Positions 38,401-48,329 of a stretch of DNA of 64,000 nt are shown here, piece by piece. Both the position numbers and the translations under genes were made by a program. Location of the stretch: contig NZ_AP025592.1 of NCBI RefSeq assembly GCF_023169965.1, positions 4,092,001 to 4,156,000 on the forward strand. Reading direction: 5' to 3'. How positions within the stretch are numbered: the first letter of the stretch is position 1; every line of letters begins with the position of its first letter. The notes under the pieces were generated by a model, which was given only the letters and a program-made list of their open reading frames with translations, had not been told where the DNA came from and did no database searches. The stretch comes from Anaeromyxobacter paludicola (GTDB taxonomy: Bacteria > Myxococcota > Myxococcia > Myxococcales > Anaeromyxobacteraceae).

Positions 38401-40206
38401 TCAGAACAGATCCGTCCTGTAGTGAAACGCCGCGGTCTCCTGCCAGTCGCGGATGGCGCGGAAGGCCTCCTTGAGCCGGCTGCGCTCGGCGGCGGAGAGC
38501 CGGGCGTAGGTGATCTCGTTCCCGGCCCGCTCGCCCTGCGCCATGCGCTTGAGCTGCTCGCGGAGCCGCAGCCAGAGCAGGAACCGGTAGGCCTCGGCGA
38601 GGTTGTCGCGGACCTCCCCGCCGATGAGCCCCGCCGCCACCGCCGCGTCGAGCCGCGCCACGGTGCCGCGCGCCGCCGCGCCGGCCTCGAGGCCGTAGCA
38701 GCGCGCCAGGAAGACGATGGGCGAGATGCCGGAGAGCTTGAGGTCGAGCTCGGTCGAGCCCTTCGAGATGCGCAGCAGGAGCCCCGGTGGCGGCTTGAAC
38801 CCGAGCGCGCTCTTGGCCATGGCGGCGAGGAAGGTGCGCTGCCGGCCGGCGGCGCGCAGGAGCTCCTCGAGCGGCTCGACCGGGAGCGCGCCGTGCACCG
38901 GCCGGAAGTCGAAGAAGATGGAGGCGGAGAGGAGGGCGTCGGGCGTGGGCCGGTCGATCCAGCCGGCGAAGCGCGCGCGCCACTCGGCGAGCGGCCCGTG
39001 CCACTTCTCGGCCATGTAGCCGCCCGGGCAGCGCGGGAAGCCGGCGCGCCCGAGGTCGCGGTTCGCCACCTCGGCGAGCCTCCCGAACCAGGCGCGGGCG
39101 GCCTCGCCGTCCTCGGCGTAGACGAGCGCGTTGTCCTGGTCGGTGAGGAGCGTCTGCTCCATCCGGCCCTCGGAGCCGAAGACCAGCCAGGCGTAGGGGC
39201 AGGGGGGCGGCCCGAGCTCGGCCTCCGCCCAGCGCAGGATCCGGGCGAGGAGCGCGTCGTTGAGCCGGGCCACGAGGCCGGCGATGCGCGACGGCTCGAG
39301 CCCGCCGGCGAGGAGGGCGCGGGCCATGTCGGCCACGAGCGCCCCGTAGCCCGGGAGGCTGTCGCGCCCCTCGAGCTGCTCCACCCGCCGCATCACCACC
39401 ACCGGGCCGCGGGCCGAGGCGCGCAGGAGATCGCCGCTCGTCACCACGCCGAGGACGCCGGCCGGGCCGGTCACCGCGAGGTGGTGCATCCCCTTCGCGA
39501 GCAGCGCCTGCCACGCCTCGTACACCGGCGCCGCGGCGGGGATGCCGGCCAGCGGCGCCGACGCCACCTCGGCCACCGGCGTGTCCGGCCCGAGCCCCTC
39601 GGCGAGGACGCGGTTGCGCAGGTCGCGGTCGGTGAGGATGCCCGGCGGCTCCGACTTCACCAGCACCGAGCTCACGCCGTGGTGGCGCATCACCCGGGCC
39701 GCGGCGCCCACGCTCGCGTCGGCCTCCACCCAGATCGGCGGGCCGCGCAGGAGCCCCTCCACCTCCACCGTGAGGTCGGCGCCGGCCCCGGCGTCCGCGT
39801 CGGCGGCGCGCTCGAGGCTGTTCTTCAGCCGGTCGGCGAGCCCGGTGGCGAAGTGGCCGGCGAAGGCGGCGTGCGCGAGCAGCCGCTCGAACGTGGCGCG
39901 GGGCAGCCGGTACGAGAGCAGGTCCTCCTCCACCACCGCGTCGAAGGGGGTGCGCCGCGACACGAGCGAGGTGACGCCGACGAGCTCGCCCTCCTCGAGC
40001 ACCTGCACCGTCTGCCCGTCGCGCTCGAGCCGGACCGCGCCCTTACGGATGACGTGCAGGTGATCGAGCGGCGGCCCGCCGCGCTCCACGAGCCGGGTGC
40101 CGGCCGGGAAATAGGCCACCTCCAGCGCCTTCGCGGCGAGCGCGAACGCCTCCTCCGGGAGCGCGTCGAACGGGGGCGTGGCGCGCACGAACGCGATGGG
40201 GTCCAT
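38401..40206 (-). CDS. CNMP-binding/CBS/DUF294 putative nucleotidyltransferase
   Basis: A 601-residue cytoplasmic protein started at ATG 40206. Domains in order: a cyclic-nucleotide-binding domain (residues about 10-125, with AGTRLVERGGPPLDHLHVI), two CBS motifs (about 140-270, VGAAARVMRHHGVSSVLVK, LAVTGPAGVLGVVTSGDLL), a nucleotidyltransferase core with GSEGRMEQTLLTDQDNALVY, and a DUF294 C-terminal helical domain. The motif GSEGR...TDQDN fits a GlnD-like transferase. It is likely a signal-integrating enzyme whose substrate is unknown. The exonuclease gene follows 192 bases on. Confidence 0.88.
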   Translation of the reverse strand: MDPIAFVRATPPFDALPEEAFALAAKALEVAYFPAGTRLVERGGPPLDHLHVIRKGAVRLERDGQTVQVLEEGELVGVTSLVSRRTPFDAVVEEDLLSYRLPRATFERLLAHAAFAGHFATGLADRLKNSLERAADADAGAGADLTVEVEGLLRGPPIWVEADASVGAAARVMRHHGVSSVLVKSEPPGILTDRDLRNRVLAEGLGPDTPVAEVASAPLAGIPAAAPVYEAWQALLAKGMHHLAVTGPAGVLGVVTSGDLLRASARGPVVVMRRVEQLEGRDSLPGYGALVADMARALLAGGLEPSRIAGLVARLNDALLARILRWAEAELGPPPCPYAWLVFGSEGRMEQTLLTDQDNALVYAEDGEAARAWFGRLAEVANRDLGRAGFPRCPGGYMAEKWHGPLAEWRARFAGWIDRPTPDALLSASIFFDFRPVHGALPVEPLEELLRAAGRQRTFLAAMAKSALGFKPPPGLLLRISKGSTELDLKLSGISPIVFLARCYGLEAGAAARGTVARLDAAVAAGLIGGEVRDNLAEAYRFLLWLRLREQLKRMAQGERAGNEITYARLSAAERSRLKEAFRAIRDWQETAAFHYRTDLF

Positions 40207-40301
40207 GGCCGGCACGCCGGCGAGCATACCCCGCCCAAAGCCTCGCCGGGCGGGGCGGCTCGTGCTAAACGACGCCCGTCCAGCGAACCCGGGGGGAAGC
40301 C

Positions 40302-40997
40302 ATGGCCCGCAGCGATCGTCAGGCGTCGCCGAAGAAGACCGACCGGAAGTCGAAGGGCGCCGCCCCCCGCAAGCCGGCCGCCCGCGCGGCGAAGCCGTCG
40401 CAGGCGCTCTCGAAGGCCCCGGCGGTCGAGGTGATCCCCTCCCGCGCCCGCGCGCAGGTGGAGGGCCAGGAGCGGCTCGCGGGTCAGCGGCTCTCCGGCG
40501 CCGACCTGTCGGGGGTGAACCTGGCCGGGGCGTCGCTCCTCGCCTGCGACCTCAAGGGGGCGAACCTGCGCGGCGCCAACCTCGACGGGGCGAGCCTCGC
40601 GCTCTGCGACCTGCGCGGCGCGGACCTCTCGCAGGCGTCGCTGCGCGAGACGCGCTGGGTCGGGTGCCTCGTCAACCTGGCGCAGCTGCGCGACGCCGAC
40701 CTCGACCGCGCCATCCTCACCGCGGTCGCGCTCTCCGGCGCCGATCTCGAGCGCGCCTCCCTCGACGACGCCACCTTCATCCTCTCCAACCTCGGCGGCG
40801 CCCGGCTCGTCCGCGCCCGCGCCAACGAGGCGAGCTTCCTGCTCTCGGCGCTCTCCGGCGCCGACTTCACCCGGGCCCGGCTCAAGGACGCGCAGTTCGT
40901 CCTCTCCTGGCTCAAGGACGCCACCTTCGACCGGGCGGGCGGGCTGGTGCCGGACACCTTCCGCTTCGCGCCCTTCGCACCACTCGAGCTCGCGTGA
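40302..40997 (+). CDS. Pentapeptide-repeat protein
   Basis: A 231-residue protein. The first 55 residues are Lys/Ala/Pro-rich and disordered. From about residue 60, A(D/N)LxG-type five-residue repeats follow: [34 protein letters not shown] and further copies to about residue 210. Such repeats form a right-handed square beta-helix that can mimic DNA. Some family members protect gyrase, but nothing here shows that. It overlaps lgt by four bases (GTGA), so the two are co-translated. Confidence 0.9.
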   Translation: MARSDRQASPKKTDRKSKGAAPRKPAARAAKPSQALSKAPAVEVIPSRARAQVEGQERLAGQRLSGADLSGVNLAGASLLACDLKGANLRGANLDGASLALCDLRGADLSQASLRETRWVGCLVNLAQLRDADLDRAILTAVALSGADLERASLDDATFILSNLGGARLVRARANEASFLLSALSGADFTRARLKDAQFVLSWLKDATFDRAGGLVPDTFRFAPFAPLELA

Positions 40998-41779
40998 TCC
41001 CCTACCTCGAACCTCCTTCGCTCAGCTTCGGGCCGTTCCACCTCCAGGTCTTCGGGCTCTTCGCGGCGGCCGGCGTCTACGCCGGGGCCGTCATCGCCTC
41101 CCGCGCCGCGCGCCGCCAGGGGCTCGCGGTCGAGCCGCTCGCCGACTTCGCCGTCTGGGGCGTCGCCTCCGGCGTCCTCTTCGGCCACCTCGTGCACCTG
41201 TTCCTCTACCACCCGGAGGAGCTCTCCGACTGGCGCAAGGTGGTGGAGTTCTGGCAGGGGCTCTCCTCCTTCGGCGGCCTGCTCGGCGGCATCCTCGCCG
41301 CGGCGGTCTTCTTCCACCGCAGGCGGCTGCGCTTCCACGACTACGGCGACGCGCTGGCGCTGGGCGTGGCGCCGGGCTGGGGCATCGCCCGGCTCGGCTG
41401 CTTCGCCATCCACGACCACCCCGGCGTCCACACCGACTTCCCGCTCGCGGTGGCCTTCCCCGACGGGCCGCGCCACGACCTCGGCCTGTACGACGCCGTC
41501 GTGCTCTTCGCGCTCGCGGCGCTGCTCTTCCAGCTCTCGCGCCGCGGGATCCTGCGCGGCCGGCTGCTCGCCGTGCTGGCCGCCCTCTACGCCGTCTGCC
41601 GGTTCCTGCTCGATTTCCTGCGCGCCAGCGACGTGCCGTACCCCGACGCCCGCTACTTCGGGCTCACCCCCGCCCAGTACGGCTCGATGCTCCTCGTGGC
41701 CTACGCCGCCTGGCGGTTCTCGAAGGTGGCGAGCGCCCCTCTCGGGCAGCAGGGAAGAGCCTCCGGGGCTGGTAGGTAG
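40994..41779 (+). CDS. lgt: Prolipoprotein diacylglyceryl transferase
   Basis: A 261-residue membrane enzyme that transfers diacylglycerol to the lipobox cysteine of prolipoproteins. GTG start at 40994, inside the stop of the upstream gene. About seven hydrophobic segments are visible. [30 protein letters not shown] and [17 protein letters not shown] match the conserved Lgt signature regions, with the last close to the GRxGNFINxE motif but varied. The C-terminus [23 protein letters not shown] also matches. It probably serves lipoproteins such as the propeller protein at the window start, though the genes are not linked. Confidence 0.9.
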   Translation: MIPYLEPPSLSFGPFHLQVFGLFAAAGVYAGAVIASRAARRQGLAVEPLADFAVWGVASGVLFGHLVHLFLYHPEELSDWRKVVEFWQGLSSFGGLLGGILAAAVFFHRRRLRFHDYGDALALGVAPGWGIARLGCFAIHDHPGVHTDFPLAVAFPDGPRHDLGLYDAVVLFALAALLFQLSRRGILRGRLLAVLAALYAVCRFLLDFLRASDVPYPDARYFGLTPAQYGSMLLVAYAAWRFSKVASAPLGQQGRASGAGR

Positions 41780-41787
41780 GAAGGGCC

Positions 41788-42174
41788 ATGGGCTCCGGCG
41801 CCAACATCCTGCTCGTCGAGGACGACGCCGCCATCCGCGAGAGCGTCGCCGACTGCCTCGTCTTCGAGGGCTACCGCGTCCGCTCCGCCTCGAACGGGCG
41901 CGACGGGCTCGACCTCCTGCGGCGCGAGAAGCCGGCGGTGGTGGTGCTCGACCTGCTCATGCCGGTGCTCGGCGGCGCCCAGTTCCTCGAGGAGCAGCGG
42001 CGCGACCCGGAGATCGCGGGGGTGCCGGTGGTGCTCATGACCGCCGCCATGCCGTCCGGCCGCAACGACATCCCGCAGGCCACCGCCTACCTGCCGAAGC
42101 CGTTCGACCTCGCCGACCTGCTCGCCGTGGTGGCGCGCTTCGCCGGGCCGGGGGGCGCGGGGAAGCCGGCGTGA
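41788..42174 (+). CDS. Lone receiver-domain response regulator
   Basis: A 128-residue single-domain CheY-like protein. The acidic pocket is ILLVEDDAAIRES, the phosphoacceptor Asp is in VVVLDLLMPVLGG, the Thr/Ser is in VPVVLMTAAM, and the Lys is in YLPKPFDLADLL. No output domain is attached. AGGAAGG lies upstream of the ATG at 41788. It overlaps the following SDR gene by four bases, an unusual partner. The kinase that phosphorylates it is not adjacent. Confidence 0.92.
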   Translation: MGSGANILLVEDDAAIRESVADCLVFEGYRVRSASNGRDGLDLLRREKPAVVVLDLLMPVLGGAQFLEEQRRDPEIAGVPVVLMTAAMPSGRNDIPQATAYLPKPFDLADLLAVVARFAGPGGAGKPA

Positions 42175-43184
42175 GGGTCCTCGTCACCGGCGCGAGCGGC
42201 TTCATCGGCTCGTGGGTGGCGCGCGAGCTCGCCGAGCGGGGCTGCGAGGTCCGGGCCCTGGTGCGGCCGACGAGCCGGCTCGACAACCTGCGCGGCCTCG
42301 CGGTCGAGCGCGCCGAGGGCGACGTGCTCGACGCCGCCTCGGTGGCGCGCGCGCTGCGCGGCTGCGAGGGGGTGGTGCACACCGCCGGCGTCGTGGCCTG
42401 GAGCCCGGGGAAGGCCGGACGGATGCACGCGGTCAACGGCCGCGGCGTCGAGGTGGTGCTCGGGGCGGCGCTCGAGGCCGGCGTGGAGCGGGCGGTGCTC
42501 ACCTCGTCGGTCTCGGTGACCGGCGGCGCCCCGGAGCCGCGCGTCGCCGACGAGGCCACGCCCTCCAACGCCGCGCAGCTCGGCATCGACTACTTCACCT
42601 CCAAGCTCCACGGCGAGGAGGCGGCCCGGGTCCTCGCCTCGCGCGGGCTGCCGGTCCGGATCGTGCGGCCGGCGGTGGTGCTCGGGCCGGGCGACCTGTA
42701 CCGCTCGAGCGCGGGGCTGGTGCTCGGGCTGGCCCGGCGCCGCTACCCGGTCTACGTCGAGGGCGGCTCCTCGTTCTGCGACGTCCGCGACGTGGCCCGG
42801 GGGCACGTGGACGCGCTCCTGCGCGGCCGGCCGGGCGAGGTCTACGTGCTCGGCGGCCACAACCTCGCCACGAGCGACCTCATGGCCCGGGTGTCGCAGC
42901 TCGCCGGCGTGGCGCCGCCGCCCCGGATCCCGTACGCGGCGGCGCTGGCCGCGGCGACGGGGGCGGAGTGGCTCGCGGCGGTCCGCGGCAAGGAGCCCAG
43001 GCTGACGGCCCAGCTCGTGCGGGCGAGCCACCTCTACACCTGGGTGTCGAGCGCCAAGGCGCAGGCGGAGCTCGGCTACGCCATCCGGCCGTTCGAGGAC
43101 TCCCTGCGCGACACGCTGCGCTGGTTCATCGCGCAGGGGCAGCTCCGGCCCGAGACCGCAGAGCTGCGCGCGCTCGCCGCCTGA
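42171..43184 (+). CDS. NAD(P)-dependent dihydroflavonol-reductase-like SDR
   Basis: A 337-residue extended SDR with GTG start at 42171. The nucleotide motif is VLVTGASGFIGSWVARELAE. The catalytic Tyr and Lys are in IDYFTSKLHGEEAA (YxxxK). The upstream Ser is in VLTSSVSVTGG. It resembles dihydroflavonol 4-reductase and hydroxysteroid or polyketide sugar epimerases. The C-terminal region is VSSAKAQAELGYAIRPFEDS. Overlap with the receiver gene suggests joint expression. The substrate is not shown. Confidence 0.87.
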   Translation: MRVLVTGASGFIGSWVARELAERGCEVRALVRPTSRLDNLRGLAVERAEGDVLDAASVARALRGCEGVVHTAGVVAWSPGKAGRMHAVNGRGVEVVLGAALEAGVERAVLTSSVSVTGGAPEPRVADEATPSNAAQLGIDYFTSKLHGEEAARVLASRGLPVRIVRPAVVLGPGDLYRSSAGLVLGLARRRYPVYVEGGSSFCDVRDVARGHVDALLRGRPGEVYVLGGHNLATSDLMARVSQLAGVAPPPRIPYAAALAAATGAEWLAAVRGKEPRLTAQLVRASHLYTWVSSAKAQAELGYAIRPFEDSLRDTLRWFIAQGQLRPETAELRALAA

Positions 43185-43284
43185 GCCTCGCCCCCCGGAG
43201 TCCCCGCCCCCCTCCGGCCGCCCCGCGCCGGGCCTTCCCTTCCGGTCCCGCGCTGCACAGATCCGTCGGCCGGGGGAGGGGGCC

Positions 43285-44310
43285 ATGCCGGAGGCGACAG
43301 ACGCGACGCGCGAGCTCGTCCGGCTCGCCGGGCTCGCCCCCTCGCGCCACAACGCCCAGCCCTGGGCCTTCGAGGTCGAGGGCGAGGAGCTGCGGCTCTA
43401 CGGCGACCCGGCGCGCGCCCTGCCGGTCTCCGACCCCGCCGGCCGCGAGCAGCTCATCGGCTGCGGCGCGGCGCTCGCGAACCTGCGGCTCGCCGCGGCC
43501 TGGCAGGGGCGGGCCACCAGCTGCGAGCTCATGGGCGGGTCGCGCCACGACTTCCTCCTCGCCCGCGTGCGGCTCGAGCACGCCGCGCGCCCCACCGCGC
43601 TCGCCGCCCGCCTCGCCGACGCCATCCCGGCCCGCCGCACCGTCCGGCTCGCCATGGAGCAGCGGCCGCTCCCGCGCGGCCTCGTCTCCGAGCTGGCGCG
43701 CATCGCCTGGGAGGAGGGCGCGTCGCTCCGCCCGGTGGAGCCGTCCACGGCGCGGGCGGTGGCGGAGCGGGTGGCGGAGGCCGACCGGCGGCAGTGGGCG
43801 AGCGCGGCCTTCCGCGCCGAGGTGGCGCGCTGGACGCGCCCCTCCGCGAGCCGGTCGCGCGACGGCATCCCCGGGTACGCCCGCGGCCTCTCCGGCGCCG
43901 CCTCCTGGCTCGAGCCGGTTCGGCTGCGGTTCGCGCGCGACGCCGCCGCCGAGGCGGCCCGCGACCTCGCCCGGGCCCTCGGGGCGAGCGCGCTCGTGGC
44001 CCTCTCGACGCCGGAGGATCGCGGCGCCGACTGGCTGCGCGCGGGGCAGGCGATGGAGAAGGTGCTCCTGCGCGCCGCCGCGGAGGGGCTCTCCGCCTGC
44101 TGGCTCAACTCGCCGCTCGAGCTGCCCGACCTGCGCCAGGAGGTGCGCGAGGTCCTGGGCGAGCGCTGGCACCCGCAGCTCCTCTTCCGGCTGGGCGCCG
44201 ACGCCGCCGGGACGCCCTCGCGCCCCACGCCGCGGCGCGCGCCGGAGGAGCTGATCCGCCGGCTGGCGCCCGCCTCCCCCCGCCGTCAGGAGCTGGCGCT
44301 GAGGACGTAG
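43285..44310 (+). CDS. Acg-like nitroreductase-family protein
   Basis: A 341-residue protein in the nitroreductase superfamily, close to mycobacterial Acg (Rv2032). It has the duplicated flavin-binding fold: LAPSRHNAQPWAFEVEGEEL and the later YGDPARALPVSDPAGREQLI, then LLRAAAEGLSACWLNSPLEL near the C-terminus. Acg-type proteins bind FMN in a closed, probably non-catalytic form and are tied to dormancy or redox stress. CGGGGGAGGG precedes the ATG. The last 25 bases overlap the 3' end of the convergent methyltransferase gene. Confidence 0.85.
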   Translation: MPEATDATRELVRLAGLAPSRHNAQPWAFEVEGEELRLYGDPARALPVSDPAGREQLIGCGAALANLRLAAAWQGRATSCELMGGSRHDFLLARVRLEHAARPTALAARLADAIPARRTVRLAMEQRPLPRGLVSELARIAWEEGASLRPVEPSTARAVAERVAEADRRQWASAAFRAEVARWTRPSASRSRDGIPGYARGLSGAASWLEPVRLRFARDAAAEAARDLARALGASALVALSTPEDRGADWLRAGQAMEKVLLRAAAEGLSACWLNSPLELPDLRQEVREVLGERWHPQLLFRLGADAAGTPSRPTPRRAPEELIRRLAPASPRRQELALRT

Positions 44311-45401
44311 AGCGTCGTCACCTCGGCCGCGCGGGCGGCGTGGAGGGGGTCCGAGGCGTCGCGGGCGCGGGGGTGCGCGGGGCGGGCCTCGGCGCGCGAG
44401 GTGACGGTGAGCCCGGCGGCGGCGAAGGAGGCCTCCAGCGCGCCCGCGGGGCGCAGCCCGAGCCGCTCCGCCAGGTCGGACAGGACGAGCAGCCCCTCGC
44501 CGCCCGGCGCGAGGTGGGCGGCGAGGCCGGCCACGAACCCGGCGAGGAACCGGCCCCCCGGATCGTAGACCGCGGCGTCCACCGGGCCGAGCGGCTCGCC
44601 CGGCAGCCAGGGCGGGTTGCAGAGCACGAGGTCGGCGCGCCCCTCGGGGAAGAGGTCGGCCTCCTCCACCTCGACGGCCGACGCGAGGCCGAGCCGCGCG
44701 GCGTTCTCGCGCGCGCAGGCGACCGCGCGCGGGTCGGCGTCCGTGGCGCGGACCCGCGCCCCGGCGCGCGCGGCGAGGAAGGCGAGCACCCCGGTGCCGG
44801 TGCCGACGTCGAACGCGGCCCGCCCGCGCAGGTTGCGCCGGCCGAGCGCCTCGGCGACGAGGCCGACGTACTCGCCGCGGACCGGGGCGAAGACGCCGTA
44901 GTGGGGGTGGACCGAGCCGCCGAGCGCCGGGACGGCGACGCCCTTCCGGCGCCACTCGTGGGCGCCGATCAGGCCGAGGAGCTCGCGCAGGGGCACCACC
45001 GAGGGCTCCCCGTCGGGAGCGCCCCAGACCTCGCGGAGCGCGGCGGGGGCCACCTCCGGGGCGCGGCGGAGCGCCACCGCGAACTCCGCGTCCACCGGGA
45101 CGAGGAGCCGCGACAGCACGTCCCGCTCGAGCCTCCGGAAGCGGCGCTCCGCCCGGAAGGCCTCGGCGAGGCTCGGCTGCGGCGGAGGCGGGCGGAGCCG
45201 CCGCCCCAGGGCGGCGAGGAGCTGGCGGGCGTTGTGGTAGTCGCCGGAGTAGAGCAGCGACTCGCCCCGGAAGAGGCGACGGAAGGCCGGGTCGGCGCGG
45301 GTCGCGTCGGTCGCCTCGCCGACCCGGCCCGGTGCGGGCAGGCCGGCGGAGCGCCAGCGCGCCTGCCGCGGCGCGCCACCTTCACGGATCGTCACGTACA
45401 T
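44286..45401 (-). CDS. Class I SAM-dependent methyltransferase with NPPW motif
   Basis: A 371-residue enzyme from ATG 45401. The N-terminal 150 residues are a non-standard helical domain. The SAM-binding domain reads DVGTGTGVLAFLAARAGARV and RATDADPRAVACARENAARL; the catalytic motif is DLVLCNPPWLPGEPLG. NPPW/Y marks enzymes methylating amide or amino groups, such as PrmC, RlmG or 16S rRNA-modifying proteins. Which substrate is used cannot be read. Its stop end overlaps the nitroreductase gene by 25 bases. Confidence 0.87.
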   Translation of the reverse strand: MYVTIREGGAPRQARWRSAGLPAPGRVGEATDATRADPAFRRLFRGESLLYSGDYHNARQLLAALGRRLRPPPPQPSLAEAFRAERRFRRLERDVLSRLLVPVDAEFAVALRRAPEVAPAALREVWGAPDGEPSVVPLRELLGLIGAHEWRRKGVAVPALGGSVHPHYGVFAPVRGEYVGLVAEALGRRNLRGRAAFDVGTGTGVLAFLAARAGARVRATDADPRAVACARENAARLGLASAVEVEEADLFPEGRADLVLCNPPWLPGEPLGPVDAAVYDPGGRFLAGFVAGLAAHLAPGGEGLLVLSDLAERLGLRPAGALEASFAAAGLTVTSRAEARPAHPRARDASDPLHAARAAEVTTLYVLSASS

Positions 45402-45473
45402 CGAAGGTTCTCCGGGCCGCGCGGCGCGATGAAGGGGGGCGGCGGGCCGCGCCCCTGTTAAAATAGGAGGCCC

Positions 45474-48308
45474 ATGCAACCGGTACCAGAATCGGCGACC
45501 GCGCCGAGCGCGGCCAACCTCGCGTTCGTCGAGGAGCTCTACTACGACTACCTGCGCGATCCGTCCACCGTGCCGGAGACGTGGCGCCGCTACTTCGACG
45601 CGCTGCCCCGCCCGGAAGGCGACGTCGCGCCCCCGCCCGAGCCCGCCTGGCGCCGGAACGGCTTCACCGCCGCGCTGCCCGGCGAGCTGGCCGCGAAGGA
45701 GCCGCCGGCCGGGCCGGGCGCCTCCTCGGAGGAGGCCTTCCAGTTCCGCGTGGACAAGCTCGTGGAGACCTACCGGGACTACGGCCACCTGCGCGCCCGG
45801 CTCGACCCGCTCGGGCTGGCGCGCCGCGAGCACCAGGGGTTCGGCCTCGAGTCCTTCGGCCTGCGCGAGGAGGACCTCGCCCGCCCGGTGGCCGTGGGAG
45901 ACCCGCAGGCGGCCGGCGCCACCACGCTCGGCGCGCTGCGCGACCGGCTGGAGGAGACCTACTGCCGCACGCTCGGCGTGGAGCTCGCCCACCTGCACGA
46001 CCAGGAGCTGCGCGGCTGGCTGCAGGACCGGATGGAGCGGACCCGCAACCACATCACCCTCGCGCCCGAGGTGCAGCTCCGGCTCTACCAGAAGGTCATG
46101 GAGGCGGAGCTGCTCGAGCAGTTCCTCGGGACCCGCTTCCTCGGCGCCAAGCGCTTCTCGGTGGAGGGGGGCGAGTCCACGGTGGCGCTCCTCGAGCTCG
46201 CCATCGACCGGGCCGTCGGCCACGGCGTGCGCGACGTGACCATCGGCATGGCGCACCGCGGCCGGCTCAACGTGCTCGCCAACGTCTGCGGCAAGCCGCT
46301 CCGCCAGATCTTCGCCGAGTTCCGCGACCGGGCCGTCATCGGCGGGAACGGCGGGGACGTGAAGTACCACCTCGGCTTCACCGGCGAGCGCGAGACGCCC
46401 GACGGGAAGGTGCTGGTGACGCTGGCCTTCAACCCGAGCCACCTCGAGTGGGTGAACACGGTCGTGCAGGGGCGCGTCCGGGCCAAGCAGGACCGCCGGG
46501 GCGACGTGGAGCGCAAGGAGGTGCTGCCGCTGCTCGTGCACGGCGACGCCGCCTTCGCCGGGCAGGGCATCGTGGCGGAGGCGCTCAACCTCGCCGCCCT
46601 CGACGGCTACACGGTCGGCGGCACCGTCCACGTGGTGGTGAACAACCAGGTCGGCTTCACCACCTCTCCCGCCGACGCCCGCTCCACCACCTACGCCACC
46701 GACGTGGCGCGCATGCTCCAGATCCCGGTCTTCCACGTGAACGGCGAGGACATGGAGGCGGTGGCGCAGGCGGTGCTGCTGGCGGTGGACTTCCGCCAGC
46801 GGTTCCACCGCGACGCCGTGATCGACCTCTGGTGCTACCGGCGCCACGGCCACAACGAGGGGGACGAGCCCTCGTTCACGCAGCCGGTCATGTACCGCGC
46901 CATCGCCGGGCGCGAGACCTTCCCGAAGCTCGAGGCCGCCCGGCTGGTCCGGGAGCGGGTCGCGACGGCGCCGGAGCTCGACGGGCTGGCGCAGGGCTAC
47001 CGGGCCCGGCTCGAGGAGGCCTTCCACGCCTCGGCCGCCATCGCCGCCAGCCCCTCCGCGCCGGTGCTCGAGGTGGGCGAGCGCCGCTACCGCGGCGGCG
47101 CCATCGACGGCGCGCCGCCCATCGCCACCGCCGTCTCGCCGGAGGTGATCGCGGAGGTCTCGCGCGCGCTGGTGACCCCGCCCCCCGGCTTCAACGTCCA
47201 CCCCAAGGTGGCGAAGCTGCTGGAGGGGCGCGCCCAGATGGCCGCCGGCCACCGCCCGCTCGACTGGGGCATGGCCGAGGCGCTCGCGTACGGCACGCTC
47301 GCCTGGGAGGGGACGCGGGTGCGGCTCTCCGGCCAGGACAGCCGGCGCGGCACCTTCAGCCACCGGCACGGCGTGCTCTACGACACGCAGTCGAACCGGC
47401 CGTACACGCCGCTCGCCCACCTGCGGCCCGGGCAGGGGGTGGTCGAGCTGCGCGACAGCCCGCTCTCCGAGGCCGCCGTGCTCGCCTTCGATTACGGGTA
47501 CAGCCTCGACATGCCCGACGGGCTCGTGATCTGGGAGGCGCAGTTCGGCGACTTCGTGAACGCCGCCCAGGTGGTGATCGACCAGTTCCTGTCCTCGTCC
47601 GAGGCCAAGTGGAACAAGCTCTCCGGGCTCACCCTGCTCCTGCCGCACGGCATGGAGGGGCAGGGCCCGGAGCACAGCTCGGCCCGGCTCGAGCGCTTCC
47701 TGGCGCTCTCGGTGGACGACAACTGGCAGGTCGTGAACCTCACCACGCCGGCGCAGATCTTCCACGCGCTGCGACGGCAGGTGCTCGCCCCCTGGCGCAA
47801 GCCGCTCGTCGTGATGTCGCCGAAGAGCCTGCTGCGGCACCCGCAGGCGGTGTCGCCGGTGGAGGCGCTCTCGAAGGGCGGCTTCCAGCCGGTCCTCGGC
47901 GACGCCGGGGTGGAGGACGCCGCGGCGGTGACCCGGGTCCTCCTCTGCACCGGCAAGCTCTACTACGAGCTCCTCGCCGCGCGGGAGGCGCAGCGGGCGC
48001 GCCACGTGGCGCTGGTCCGGGTCGAGCAGCTCTACCCGCTCGACCGCGACGCCGTGCTCTCCGAGCTGGCGCGCTACCCCGACGGGCTCGAGGTGGTCTG
48101 GGTCCAGGAGGAGCCGCGCAACATGGGGGCCTGGGACTACGTGGACCTGCACCTCGGGCCGTTCCTGCGCGGGTTCTGCGAGTTCAGCTGCGTGTCGCGC
48201 CCCCCGAGCGCCGCGCCCGCCGCCGGGTCGGCCACCCGCCACAAGCTCGAGCAGCAGGCCCTGGTGGCGCAGGCCATCGGCGTGGCCGCGCGCGTCGAGG
48301 TCGCCTAG
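45474..48308 (+). CDS. sucA: 2-oxoglutarate dehydrogenase E1 component
   Basis: The 944-residue thiamine-diphosphate enzyme decarboxylates 2-oxoglutarate in the TCA cycle and hands the succinyl group to E2. AGGAGG lies before ATG 45474, and TTAAAAT at 45458-45464 could be part of a -10 element. Landmarks: an N-terminal FVEELYYDYLRDPSTVPETW, GMAHRGRLNVLANVCG, GDVKYHLG, NPSHLEWVNTVVQGRVRAKQ, VNNQVGFTT, and RRHGHNEGDEPSFTQP. It is followed by sucB 21 bases on, forming the complex with E3 encoded elsewhere. Confidence 0.97.
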   Translation: MQPVPESATAPSAANLAFVEELYYDYLRDPSTVPETWRRYFDALPRPEGDVAPPPEPAWRRNGFTAALPGELAAKEPPAGPGASSEEAFQFRVDKLVETYRDYGHLRARLDPLGLARREHQGFGLESFGLREEDLARPVAVGDPQAAGATTLGALRDRLEETYCRTLGVELAHLHDQELRGWLQDRMERTRNHITLAPEVQLRLYQKVMEAELLEQFLGTRFLGAKRFSVEGGESTVALLELAIDRAVGHGVRDVTIGMAHRGRLNVLANVCGKPLRQIFAEFRDRAVIGGNGGDVKYHLGFTGERETPDGKVLVTLAFNPSHLEWVNTVVQGRVRAKQDRRGDVERKEVLPLLVHGDAAFAGQGIVAEALNLAALDGYTVGGTVHVVVNNQVGFTTSPADARSTTYATDVARMLQIPVFHVNGEDMEAVAQAVLLAVDFRQRFHRDAVIDLWCYRRHGHNEGDEPSFTQPVMYRAIAGRETFPKLEAARLVRERVATAPELDGLAQGYRARLEEAFHASAAIAASPSAPVLEVGERRYRGGAIDGAPPIATAVSPEVIAEVSRALVTPPPGFNVHPKVAKLLEGRAQMAAGHRPLDWGMAEALAYGTLAWEGTRVRLSGQDSRRGTFSHRHGVLYDTQSNRPYTPLAHLRPGQGVVELRDSPLSEAAVLAFDYGYSLDMPDGLVIWEAQFGDFVNAAQVVIDQFLSSSEAKWNKLSGLTLLLPHGMEGQGPEHSSARLERFLALSVDDNWQVVNLTTPAQIFHALRRQVLAPWRKPLVVMSPKSLLRHPQAVSPVEALSKGGFQPVLGDAGVEDAAAVTRVLLCTGKLYYELLAAREAQRARHVALVRVEQLYPLDRDAVLSELARYPDGLEVVWVQEEPRNMGAWDYVDLHLGPFLRGFCEFSCVSRPPSAAPAAGSATRHKLEQQALVAQAIGVAARVEVA

Positions 48309-48329
48309 CCCCGTTCCGGGAGGGAGCAC

